Positions 1-5,658 of a stretch of DNA of 10,183 nt are shown here, piece by piece; position 1 is the stretch's first letter, and every line of letters starts with the position of its first letter. The notes below the pieces were generated by a model, which saw only the letters and a list, made by a program, of their open reading frames with translations, was not told where the DNA came from and did not search any database. The stretch comes from Helicobacteraceae bacterium (lineage in GTDB: Bacteria > Campylobacterota > Campylobacteria > Campylobacterales > Sulfurimonadaceae), in the NCBI GenBank assembly GCA_030596305.1, contig JAUVKK010000013.1:1-10183 (forward strand). The letters run 5' to 3'. Both the position numbers and the translations under genes were made by a program.

Positions 1-626
1 GTGAAGACTACTCCTGTCTGCCGATAGGCGGAAGTTTTTTTTATGCCAAGAAAAAAATCTTAAAATCAAAGGTCTATACGGTACAGAACCCAAAACTTCC
101 CTTTGCGGCAGTTCATGGTGATCCTGACCTGGTTAAAAATGGGGTTGCCCGTTTTGGCCCGACAGCCTTGGCCCTGCCAAAACTAGAGCGTTACAAAGCA
201 AGCCACTTTATGGACTTTTTACACTCACTCAGTCCTGATGAGGCCGTGTTGAAAGTCTTTTATGACCTGCTGAAAGATGATGACATACGAGACTACATCT
301 TTAGGAACTTCATCTATGAGATCCCGGGAATACGACGAAAAGAGTTTGTTAAAGAGCTTAGAAAGATTATCCCGAATATTAAAGCAGACGAGATAGAGTT
401 TGCTGAAAATATCGGCGGTCTTCGTCCGCAGGTCATTGACAAGGTCAAAAAAGAGCTTCTGCTGGGTGAGGCAAAAATTGAGACAGACATCGGGATTATC
501 TTCAATATGACACCCTCACCGGGTGCAACCAGTTGTTTGGGTAATGCCGAAGTGGATACAAAACTGATCTGCAGCTATTTAAAACAGGAGTTTTATAAAA
601 AGAAGTTCAAAGATGAACTTGAGTAG
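1..626 (+). CDS. mqo: Malate:quinone oxidoreductase, C-terminal part (5' end outside window)
   Basis: This FAD-dependent, membrane-associated enzyme oxidises malate to oxaloacetate and passes electrons to the quinone pool, serving the TCA cycle in place of or beside NAD-linked malate dehydrogenase. The frame is open from the window edge (first full codon at base 3) to the stop at 624-626, giving 207 residues, roughly the last 45% of a protein of about 450. Diagnostic stretches seen are CLPIGGSFFY near the start, VYTVQNPKLPFAAVHGDPD, then GPTALALPKLER, RPQVIDKVK and the C-terminal FNMTPSPGATSCLGNA. These match what I recall of the Helicobacter pylori/Campylobacter Mqo, which differs clearly from the E. 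coli form. The N-terminal FAD-binding Rossmann motif lies outside the window. An internal TTG at 168 is in frame but is not the start, because homology to the family continues upstream of it. The gene ends 34 bases before the next one, with no obvious terminator. Confidence 0.88.
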   Translation, partial: EDYSCLPIGGSFFYAKKKILKSKVYTVQNPKLPFAAVHGDPDLVKNGVARFGPTALALPKLERYKASHFMDFLHSLSPDEAVLKVFYDLLKDDDIRDYIFRNFIYEIPGIRRKEFVKELRKIIPNIKADEIEFAENIGGLRPQVIDKVKKELLLGEAKIETDIGIIFNMTPSPGATSCLGNAEVDTKLICSYLKQEFYKKKFKDELE

Positions 627-660
627 CATCTGTTTTATGCATAACCATTAAAGTTACCCT

Positions 661-1284
661 ATGAATAAAATACGATTATTTGCACTTTTTCTTGCTTTTT
701 CAGTTGTTATAGCGTTCTTCTTTCGATTAGACACATCGTCTGTTAAGACACAAAAACTGGGTTCAGATGCTGTGGTTCTAGCCTTTGGCGACAGTATCAC
801 TTACGGTTACGGAGCAGTCACTCAGGCTTATCCCGTACAGCTTCAAACACTTATCGGACGTAAGGTGGTCAATGCAGGTGTCTCGGGAGAGGTCTCATCT
901 AGTGGACTAAAACGATTGCCAAAACTGCTTGAGATGTACCATCCTTCACTGGTGATCCTCTGTCACGGCGGCAATGATATTTTACGGCGCTCTTCAAAAG
1001 AGAAACTAAAAGCCAACCTGGTTGCGATGATACAGCTTTCACAAAAGAGAGGGGCGCAGGTTTTACTAGTCGGTGTTCCGGGGTTTGGTCTTTTAGGCCT
1101 CTCTACCGTTTCGCTTTACGAAGAGGTGGCCGTTGAGCAAAATGTTCTTTATGAGGGGGCTGTTCTTGAGACCATAGAGAATGAGGCTTCACTCAAAAGT
1201 GATCAGATACATCCTAATGGTTTGGGATATGGTTTAATGGCTGAGGCTTTTGCTCAGCTGTTACGTGAGAGCGGCGTGTTATAA
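661..1284 (+). CDS. SGNH/GDSL-family hydrolase (arylesterase / TesA-like), membrane-anchored or exported
   Basis: This is a serine esterase of the SGNH fold, probably acting on ester or acyl substrates outside the cytoplasm. Of 207 residues, about 5-21 form a hydrophobic N-terminal segment (signal peptide or signal anchor, with no lipobox cysteine). Block I is GDSITYG with Ser45 as nucleophile. Block II is NAGVSGE around Gly76, block III is GGND with Asn105, and block V is DQIHPN with Asp181 and His184, so all catalytic and oxyanion residues are present. The length fits TesA/lysophospholipase-L1-like proteins. The ATG at 661 is chosen because it provides the hydrophobic leader, but I see no clear Shine-Dalgarno sequence before it, so expression may depend on read-through from mqo. 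The stop overlaps the convergent HAD gene. Substrate cannot be read from the sequence; thioesterase, arylesterase and lysophospholipase remain possible. Confidence 0.85.
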   Translation: MNKIRLFALFLAFSVVIAFFFRLDTSSVKTQKLGSDAVVLAFGDSITYGYGAVTQAYPVQLQTLIGRKVVNAGVSGEVSSSGLKRLPKLLEMYHPSLVILCHGGNDILRRSSKEKLKANLVAMIQLSQKRGAQVLLVGVPGFGLLGLSTVSLYEEVAVEQNVLYEGAVLETIENEASLKSDQIHPNGLGYGLMAEAFAQLLRESGVL

Positions 1285-1908
1285 GAGGGCTGCTAAGTCG
1301 TGCAAGGTCTTAATACGGTGGGTGGCATCGCTAAAATCATGGGTAACAGTAAAATGATTGTGGACAATAACACACTCAATACCTGCGTTCACGGCTGAGC
1401 GAAGGCCGCGCTGTGAGTCTTCGATAACGATTGCTTCGTGTCTTTCCCCTCCAAAGTGTTCAAGCCCTTTTAGGTAAGGGTCAGGATGAGGTTTGGAACG
1501 TCCGTACTCGCCGCTGCAGAGTGCAAACTCCATATGTTCAGTGATGCCGCGTTTGGCATGGATAAGTTCAAAGTCCTCACGACGGGCTGAGGTGATAATA
1601 CCCATACGATACTTATCTTTCAGTGCAGCAAGTACCTCTTTGACCCCATCAATCGTTATATCTTCTGTATGCAAGTAGTGTTGATAGAGTTCATTGCGTT
1701 TGTTACGGGCCTCTTCAACACTATAACTGTCAAAGCCCTGTTCCTCTGCCAGTAAAAAAGCACTTTTTCCGTTGACCATGATGTCGCGGTAGTGCTCTTC
1801 ATCCAGGGTGATTCCCATAGTTTTTAGGATCTCAACGTTGGCAGTAAAGTACCACTGTTCGGTCTCTACCAGTACGCCGTCGTTATCAAAGAGTATGTAT
1901 TTTTTCAT
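1279..1908 (-). CDS. HAD-superfamily hydrolase, subfamily IA (phosphoglycolate phosphatase / beta-phosphoglucomutase-like)
   Basis: A cytoplasmic Mg-dependent phosphatase or phosphomutase of 209 residues, typical for class IA with an alpha-helical cap. Motif I is FDNDGVLVETE with nucleophile Asp8 and acid/base Asp10. Residues 15-85 look like the C1 cap. Motif II is IITSARRED (Thr106/Ser107), motif III includes Lys139 in GRSKPHPDPY, and motif IV is VIEDSQRG with Glu163-Asp164, followed by the SAVNAG stretch usual in this subgroup. The Asp-Asn-Asp arrangement in motif I still supplies both catalytic aspartates. The ATG at 1908 is the only sensible start because motif I begins six residues later. 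The 3' end overlaps the convergent SGNH gene by six bases: the Leu codon TTA of that gene is read as the TAA stop here. Upstream lies an unusually close -10 box. Substrate is not deducible; a sugar phosphate or phosphoglycolate is likely for the family. Confidence 0.87.
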   Translation of the reverse strand: MKKYILFDNDGVLVETEQWYFTANVEILKTMGITLDEEHYRDIMVNGKSAFLLAEEQGFDSYSVEEARNKRNELYQHYLHTEDITIDGVKEVLAALKDKYRMGIITSARREDFELIHAKRGITEHMEFALCSGEYGRSKPHPDPYLKGLEHFGGERHEAIVIEDSQRGLRSAVNAGIECVIVHNHFTVTHDFSDATHRIKTLHDLAALL

Positions 1909-1914
1909 GGGCGA

Positions 1915-1923
1915 ATTATAACA
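1915..1923 (-). promoter_or_regulatory. Extended -10 promoter placing the transcription start at the HAD ATG (leaderless)
   Basis: Read on the minus strand, the sequence is TGT-TATAAT-TCGCCC-ATG: a perfect TATAAT with the TG of an extended -10 one base upstream. The seventh base after the hexamer is the A of the HAD start codon, so the usual start distance gives an mRNA with no 5' leader. No Shine-Dalgarno could fit in the six intervening bases. The -35 position (about 1938-1943, GGAAAG on this strand) is not consensus, which is normal for extended -10 promoters. Confidence 0.6.
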
Positions 1924-1952
1924 GACAAAGAGACTCTCTTTCCCCTCCTGTC

Positions 1953-1972
1953 ATTCCTCTTAAGATGGGAAT
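1953..1972. repeat. dRS3-like 20-bp inverted repeat, copy 1
   Basis: The sequence is ATTCCT-N8-GGGAAT, matching the architecture of the neisserial dRS3 element (ATTCCC-N8-GGGAAT, 20 bp) with one wobble pair. It sits in the context CTGTCATTCCT...GGAATC, which recurs in copy 2 at 9740-9759. Shared flanks and identical length argue that both belong to one repeat class, although two copies in one window cannot prove family size. Confidence 0.45.
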
Positions 1973-2028
1973 CTATAATTTTTTTAGTCTTTATATTCAC
2001 ATTGAATTTTAGACTTTCTTGACAGCCC

Positions 2029-2058
2029 TTTCTCTTTTTACGCCACAAAAAAGAGAAA
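2029..2058. repeat. Perfect 11-bp inverted repeat (hairpin), left side of structured interval
   Basis: Arms TTTCTCTTTTT (2029-2039) and AAAAAGAGAAA (2048-2058) are exact complements around the eight-base loop ACGCCACA. The stem is nearly all A-T and T/A-tract based, so it is not a GC-rich rho-independent terminator. Its TTTCTC...GAGAAA core is repeated near the right end of the interval at 2394-2415. Confidence 0.6.
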
Positions 2059-2086
2059 CAGAAAAAGCTCTCGAAACGGCTGCGGG

Positions 2087-2102
2087 GTCGGTAGCTACCG
2101 AC
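2087..2102. repeat. Perfect 16-bp palindrome
   Basis: GTCGGTAGCTACCGAC reads identically on both strands with no spacer. A 16-bp perfect palindrome is unlikely by chance in about 600 bp. It may be a protein-binding site, a cruciform or RNA-dimer forming site, or part of the repeat element. There is no nearby start codon on either strand for it to act on as a simple operator. Confidence 0.6.
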
Positions 2103-2374
2103 TACCTTCCTTCCACTCTCTCTTCGCTAAAAACGACAAAACTCCCTACGGTCAGACAATGCCGTTTTCTTAACGCTCATCACTCACTGCAGTCAGCCCT
2201 GTAGATGTTTCGAAAAAAGAGCAAGCGGTAACGCATCTATGTATGTTAAAGCTTGCGCTTTAATCCCTATTCGAATAAATTCTCAGCAGATAGTACGTGA
2301 GCCGCATCAATTTAAAGAACAGTGCATTGACTGCTTTAGAGATTAAGAGTTAACGTCTAGCAAACAGCGTCTCT

Positions 2375-2420
2375 CTTTTTTTCTCGAAAACTATTTCTCT
2401 GACGCGACAGAGAAAAAAAG
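2375..2420. repeat. Inverted-repeat pair, right side of structured interval
   Basis: CTTTTTTTCTC at 2375-2385 is the exact complement of GAGAAAAAAAG at 2410-2420. Inside it is a competing, tighter hairpin: TTTCTCT (2394-2400), loop GACGCGAC, AGAGAAA (2409-2415). A third option pairs GCGTC (2367-2371) with GACGC (2401-2405). The alternatives are mutually exclusive, as in switching RNA structures, but low complexity of the T/A tracts weakens this reading. Confidence 0.5.
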
Positions 2421-2524
2421 TTCGGACAATCACGATAATAAAGGCGAGGGAGCTAGATATTGAGACAAAAGAAAGGAGAATCAGTAGAAAGAGATTCCCA
2501 AATTAAAGTGGGCATACAAGTAGA

Positions 2525-2944
2525 TTAGCGATTCACCACCAAGGTATCAGCGATCATATCATGCAGTCCCTGCTTGTTTTTTGTAAATGCAGCCATAATA
2601 AAACCGATCATCAAAATACTAGAGAGGTATTTAGAAAAGTAACGGATGGTTGCCTGGGCAAAACTTAGGCGACTGCCATCTTTACCGGTGACATAGATGC
2701 CCAAAACACGTTTGCCAAGGGTGGCCTGCTGTTTACTGCTCTCCTGGATAGCAAAATAGAGCCAGACAATAACAACATTGATGAGCATACCGAAGTTACT
2801 TATTTTGGCGATCATTTCAGGTTCTGACAGCATACCGCCGATAAAAAAGCCGAGAAAAAACATTAAAACGAAGGCAAAAAGTGACAGTAAAAAAGAGTCT
2901 ATAAAGATCGCGGCAAAGCGTTTCCAAAAACCGGCATTGTTCAT
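2525..2944 (-). CDS. RDD-family integral membrane protein
   Basis: A 139-residue inner-membrane protein of the RDD family, named for conserved Arg and Asp residues; some members have been implicated in ion or osmolyte tolerance, but most have no known function. The N-terminus GFWKRFAAIFIDSFLL gives Arg9 and Asp16. Hydrophobic segments lie at about 10-36, 51-66 and 106-122. The family signature QATLGKRVLGI is at 73-83, followed by a polar stretch with DGSRLSF, and the C-terminus has QGLHDMIADTLVV with Asp129 and Asp133. Length and order of segments are typical. The ATG at 2944 is preceded on the minus strand by AGGA with a seven-base spacer, and a TATAAT box lies upstream. It is divergent from nrdB. 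Residue signatures make the family call firm; function remains unknown. Confidence 0.88.
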   Translation of the reverse strand: MNNAGFWKRFAAIFIDSFLLSLFAFVLMFFLGFFIGGMLSEPEMIAKISNFGMLINVVIVWLYFAIQESSKQQATLGKRVLGIYVTGKDGSRLSFAQATIRYFSKYLSSILMIGFIMAAFTKNKQGLHDMIADTLVVNR

Positions 2945-2972
2945 TTGGTTATCCTGTGTTTGATTTCATCAT

Positions 2973-2978
2973 ATTATA
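2973..2978 (-). promoter_or_regulatory. -10 box of the RDD-gene promoter
   Basis: On the minus strand this is a perfect TATAAT, preceded by TG without the usual one-base spacer. A start about seven bases downstream (near 2966) gives a leader of about 20 nt containing the AGGA ribosome site before the ATG at 2944. No good -35 is seen. Confidence 0.5.
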
Positions 2979-3088
2979 CATAAGAATAATAAATAGTTAT
3001 ACGAATTTACATCATCAGAAATCTTCTTTCAATTATCACTCTTTTTCAACAAAAATGAATGATATTTTGGCAATAATCTTTAACATTT

Positions 3089-3104
3089 TGTAGTAAAAAC
3101 TACA
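3089..3104. promoter_or_regulatory. 16-bp dyad overlapping the -35 region of nrdB (candidate operator)
   Basis: TGTAGT-AAAA-ACTACA is a perfect 6+6 bp dyad, 16 bp overall, centred about 33 bases before the predicted nrdB start. The size and AT-rich centre recall NrdR boxes, which are 16 bp and control ribonucleotide reductase genes, but the bases fit the NrdR consensus only loosely, and I am not certain NrdR exists in this lineage. A different repressor is equally possible. Confidence 0.4.
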
Positions 3105-3117
3105 GCATGGAAAGCGC

Positions 3118-3123
3118 TATAAT
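3118..3123 (+). promoter_or_regulatory. -10 box of the nrdB promoter
   Basis: A perfect TATAAT lies 58 bases before the nrdB ATG; a start near 3130 gives a leader of about 52 nt. The base context upstream is GCGC rather than TG, and the -35 position (AAAAAC at 3095-3100) is not consensus. It lies inside the dyad at 3089-3104, so a bound protein would cover it. Confidence 0.5.
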
Positions 3124-3157
3124 CTAGGTTAATCGTCAGGATAAGCGTTACCCATAC

Positions 3158-3171
3158 GAATTTATAAATTC
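3158..3171. promoter_or_regulatory. 14-bp palindrome in the nrdB leader, abutting the ribosome site
   Basis: GAATTTATAAATTC is a perfect palindrome ending one base before the AGG (3172-3174) that is the only Shine-Dalgarno candidate for nrdB (ATG at 3182). Being purely AT in the arms it would form a weak RNA hairpin, so a DNA-binding role is as likely as translational control. Confidence 0.35.
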
Positions 3172-3181
3172 AGGCAAAAAT

Positions 3182-4210
3182 ATGACAACAATCAACAGAA
3201 AAAAGATCTATAACCCAGAGTCAACTGAACACGTTAATGATCGTAAGATCTTTGGCGGTAATCCTACGGGTATCTTTGAACTTAACAACATCAAGTACCA
3301 GTGGGCGTACAACCTTTGGGAAGTGATGTTGAACAACACCTGGTTCCCTAAAGAGGTCGATATGACCCGTGATACCAATGACTATAAAAACCTGACAGAG
3401 GGTGAGAAAGCAGCCTACGACAAGACACTTTCACAGCTGATCTTTATGGACTCACTGCAGACTAACAACCTTATTGATAATGTTAATCCGTATGTGACAT
3501 CACCGGAGATCAACCTTATCTTGGTGCGTCAGTCGTTTGAAGAGGCGTTACACTCTCAGTCTTACGCTGTTATGGTCGACTCTATCTCTCAGAATTCTGA
3601 AGAGATCTATGAGCTTTGGCGTACGGACATGATGTTGAAGGCTAAAAATGATGCGATTGCGATCAAGTACGAAGTTCTTGCGGAGAACCCGACAGATGAG
3701 AACTTCTTAAAAGCATGTTTTGCCAACCAGATCTTAGAAGGTCTCTATTTCTACAGCGGTTTTGCCTATATCTATACACTGGCACGTTCAGGCAAGATGC
3801 TTGGCTCTGCACAGATGATCCGTTTTATCCAGCGCGATGAAGTGACCCACCTTATCTTGTTCCAAAACCTAATCAACTCACTTCGCCGTGAGCACCCTGA
3901 ACTATTTACACCGGAACTTATAGAAGATGTGTATGATATGTTTAGAGAGGCGGTCAAGCTTGAGGTCTCATGGGGTAAATATATCACTCAAGGGCAGATA
4001 CTCGGTCTTACGGACGATATCATCGAACAGTATATTCAGTTCCTTGCTGACGAGCGCCTTCGTGCTGTTAAGCTTGAGCCTCTCTACAATGTGACGAACC
4101 CTATTAAGTGGGTAGATGACTTTGCTTCGTTTAACGACCAGAAGACCAACTTCTTTGAAGGTACAGTTGCTAACTACTCTAAAGGGTCTTTAGACTTTGA
4201 CGACTTTTAA
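3182..4210 (+). CDS. nrdB: Class Ia ribonucleoside-diphosphate reductase, beta (radical-bearing) subunit
   Basis: NrdB houses the di-iron centre and tyrosyl radical used by NrdA to reduce ribonucleoside diphosphates to deoxy forms for DNA synthesis. The protein has 342 residues, a normal length. Metal ligands by comparison with E. coli NrdB are Asp90, Glu121, His124, Glu187, Glu220 and His223. The radical tyrosine is Tyr128 in HSQSY, which marks an aerobic, tyrosine-type class Ia enzyme rather than a metal-only variant. The C-terminus GSLDFDDF is the flexible tail that docks on NrdA. The start ATG at 3182 has only a weak AGG ribosome site. Its last 14 bases overlap the next gene. The partner nrdA lies on the opposite strand at the window's end, as separate nrdA and nrdB loci are usual in Helicobacter and Campylobacter. 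Confidence 0.95.
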   Translation: MTTINRKKIYNPESTEHVNDRKIFGGNPTGIFELNNIKYQWAYNLWEVMLNNTWFPKEVDMTRDTNDYKNLTEGEKAAYDKTLSQLIFMDSLQTNNLIDNVNPYVTSPEINLILVRQSFEEALHSQSYAVMVDSISQNSEEIYELWRTDMMLKAKNDAIAIKYEVLAENPTDENFLKACFANQILEGLYFYSGFAYIYTLARSGKMLGSAQMIRFIQRDEVTHLILFQNLINSLRREHPELFTPELIEDVYDMFREAVKLEVSWGKYITQGQILGLTDDIIEQYIQFLADERLRAVKLEPLYNVTNPIKWVDDFASFNDQKTNFFEGTVANYSKGSLDFDDF

Positions 4211-4937
4211 AGAGCGTCCGCTCTGCTCTCTTTCTTTTGTTAGTGAAAACAACAGCTATGAAGAGAACCTTTCTTCTCTACTCTCTCTGATTAAACAAGC
4301 TCCCTCCAATGCAGTCGTAGTTATTCCTGAACTTGCTATCACCAACTTTGATTATGATAATTTTGAGAGGGCGGCAGACTATGCGGCTGTTATAACAGAG
4401 GCTTTATTGAAGGCTTCTGGTGAGCAGATAATTGCTGCAACGATGATAGAGAGACGTGAAGACGGCAAGATCTATAATGTAGCCAAGGTTTTTCACAGAG
4501 GTGAAGTTGTGCATAAACAGGCGAAAGTCGAGCTTTTCAAATTTGGCGGCGAACATGATTATTTTACTGAAGGAAGAGAGAACGAGATCACTCTTTTTGA
4601 GGTTGACGGAGTGACATTTGGGCTGCTTATCTGTTTTGAAATACGGTTTAAACAGTTTTGGAAGATACTTGAGGGTGCTGACATCTTGTTAATACCGGCA
4701 CAATGGGGTAAACTACGCACACAAAATTTTGTCTCACTCACAAATGCACTGGCTATCATCAACCAGTGTTATGTGGTTGCATCGGACACTAACAACAGTG
4801 ATACCACAGGAATGAGCGGGGTCATCACGCCGTTTGGTGAAGAGATTCGAAACGGTGAAAGACTCTGTTTGACAGAGTTATATAAAGAAAAAGAGGTGCG
4901 TAAAATGCGCCGATATTTGGATGTAGGTATATCTTGA
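4197..4937 (+). CDS. Carbon-nitrogen hydrolase (nitrilase superfamily amidase)
   Basis: A cytoplasmic hydrolase of C-N bonds in amides, of 246 residues, close to the 240-280 usual for single-domain members. The Glu-Lys-Cys catalytic triad is visible: Glu45 in [11 protein letters not shown], Lys110 in KQAKVELF, and Cys146 in LLICFEIRF. The [10 protein letters not shown] stretch at 117-126 also fits the family. The start must be the TTG at 4197, because an in-frame TAG lies at 4191-4193 and no other start codon occurs before the first core strand. An AGGG at 4183-4186, inside the nrdB coding region, can act as its ribosome site. It overlaps nrdB by 14 bases and the next gene by four, so the three are almost certainly co-transcribed and translationally coupled. 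Substrate is unknown; omega-amidase, deaminated-glutathione amidase and aliphatic amidase roles cannot be separated here. Confidence 0.85.
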   Translation: MTTFKERPLCSLSFVSENNSYEENLSSLLSLIKQAPSNAVVVIPELAITNFDYDNFERAADYAAVITEALLKASGEQIIAATMIERREDGKIYNVAKVFHRGEVVHKQAKVELFKFGGEHDYFTEGRENEITLFEVDGVTFGLLICFEIRFKQFWKILEGADILLIPAQWGKLRTQNFVSLTNALAIINQCYVVASDTNNSDTTGMSGVITPFGEEIRNGERLCLTELYKEKEVRKMRRYLDVGIS

Positions 4938-5575
4938 TCGATAAAATAACAGCAATTAAAACAAAACGTATGGCCGATGAGATCGACAGCGTCTTTGAAC
5001 TCTCTCCGAATGTCAAAGAGGCCATCATCAACACCAACCGTGAAAAGTTTGTTCCTATGGCTATGCGCCAACATGCTTATAAACTGGATGCTCTGCCGAT
5101 AGGTGCACAACAGTGGATCTCATCGCCGCTTACAGTGGCTAAGATGACAGAATACCTTGAACCAGAAGGTGCTGACAGGGTCCTGGAAATAGGCTGTGGA
5201 AGCGGTTATCAGGCAGCCGTCCTTTCACATCTTTTTCGCGGGGTCTTTTCGGTAGAGCGGATCGAACCTCTGCTCGTTGAAGCGAAACAGCGTTTTCGTG
5301 AACTGGGTATCCAAAATGTCCACACACGCACCGATGACGGTCAAAAAGGGTGGATCCAGTATGCACCGTATGACCGTATTCTCTTCTCTGCGGCACCGAC
5401 ACATATACCTCAGGTTCTTATTGATCAGTTGGTACCGCGGGGTATCATCGTCGCACCGATGGAAAAAGAGGGCAAGCAGGTGATCACCCGTTTTGTCAAG
5501 GTTGGTGAGGAGTTGATAGAAGATGAGTTGGAGTCTTGTGTTTTCGTTCCTGTTTTAGATGGTGTGCAACGCTAA
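4934..5575 (+). CDS. pcm: Protein-L-isoaspartate O-methyltransferase
   Basis: This enzyme methylates isoaspartyl residues that arise by ageing of Asn and Asp in proteins, starting their return to normal aspartate, with S-adenosylmethionine as donor. It has 213 residues, a usual length. Features seen are FVPMAMRQHAY near 39-49, the active-site region WISSPLTVAKMTEYL (61-75; many Pcm proteins have SQP where this has SSP), SAM motif I VLEIGCGSGYQAA at 83-95, the ribose-binding Glu108 in SVERIE, and DDGQKGW at 134-140. The TTG start at 4934 overlaps the preceding stop as TTGA and has AGG six bases upstream; an ATG at 4970 is a shorter alternative that would still leave all motifs. Helicobacter pylori and Campylobacter jejuni also keep pcm beside or near nrdB, so this linkage is old in the phylum. 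Confidence 0.92.
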   Translation: MIDKITAIKTKRMADEIDSVFELSPNVKEAIINTNREKFVPMAMRQHAYKLDALPIGAQQWISSPLTVAKMTEYLEPEGADRVLEIGCGSGYQAAVLSHLFRGVFSVERIEPLLVEAKQRFRELGIQNVHTRTDDGQKGWIQYAPYDRILFSAAPTHIPQVLIDQLVPRGIIVAPMEKEGKQVITRFVKVGEELIEDELESCVFVPVLDGVQR

Positions 5576-5605
5576 AACACTTTATATCACTTTTTTCACA
5601 GCTCG

Positions 5606-5634
5606 TTGTTTCAGTTACTATAAGGTAATATAAT
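5606..5634 (+). promoter_or_regulatory. Sigma-70-type promoter for the 5659-8894 gene run
   Basis: TTGTTT at 5606-5611 and a perfect TATAAT at 5629-5634 are separated by 17 bases. A start near 5641 leaves an 18-base leader carrying GAGGG at 5650-5654. It lies in the 83-base gap after pcm, which has no visible terminator, so some read-through from the nrdB run is possible. Confidence 0.55.
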
Positions 5635-5658
5635 TAGATAAACATTTATGAGGGCATA

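Larger units (their letters stand above)
1960..2506. mobile_element. Possible MITE-like or dispersed structured element bounded by imperfect inverted repeats
   Basis: Bases 1960-1974 and the reverse complement of 2492-2506 agree at 13 of 15 positions (TTAA, two mismatches, TGGGAATCT), bounding 547 bp that encode no transposase. Related hairpins lie near both inner ends (TTTCTC...GAGAAA arms with an ACGC-containing loop, at 2029-2058 and 2394-2415). I saw no target-site duplication. The inner sequence around 2130-2190 resembles, from memory, a non-coding repeat seen between genes in many proteobacteria. The 9-bp perfect part of the terminal match could arise by chance in this length, so the element call is tentative. 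Confidence 0.35.
1909..2524. other. 616-bp gene-free interval with many inverted repeats
   Basis: No reading frame here has a credible start, ribosome binding site and protein-like composition. The interval holds the HAD promoter (1915-1923), a dRS3-like 20-mer (1953-1972), an 11-bp hairpin (2029-2058), a 16-bp palindrome (2087-2102), and stems at 2130-2135/2163-2168, 2202-2207/2234-2239, 2246-2252/2257-2263, 2367-2371/2401-2405, 2375-2385/2410-2420 and 2394-2400/2409-2415. It is flanked by the start of the HAD gene and the end of the RDD gene, both on the minus strand. The density of pairing suggests a structured RNA or a dispersed repeat rather than a decayed gene. Confidence 0.6.

Noticed and set aside
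2019..2204. 61-codon plus-strand reading frame starting at TTG in the gene-free interval
   Set aside because: It has no Shine-Dalgarno, runs straight through the 11-bp hairpin and the 16-bp palindrome, and its composition is not protein-like. It fits a chance frame in a structured repeat.
2460..2528. Short frame ending IKVGIQVD just before the RDD gene's stop
   Set aside because: Only 22 codons, begins at a TTG shortly after an in-frame stop, and overlaps the 3' end of the opposite-strand gene. Nothing supports translation.
3066..3085. Possible sigma-54 promoter (TTGGCA-like) upstream of nrdB
   Set aside because: The -24-like GG is present, but the required GC at -12 is missing at the right spacing, and a sigma-70-type TATAAT lies closer to the gene.
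5139..5402. 87-codon minus-strand frame inside pcm
   Set aside because: It is antisense to conserved Pcm motifs, rich in Arg/His/Pro as shadow frames are, and has no ribosome site.
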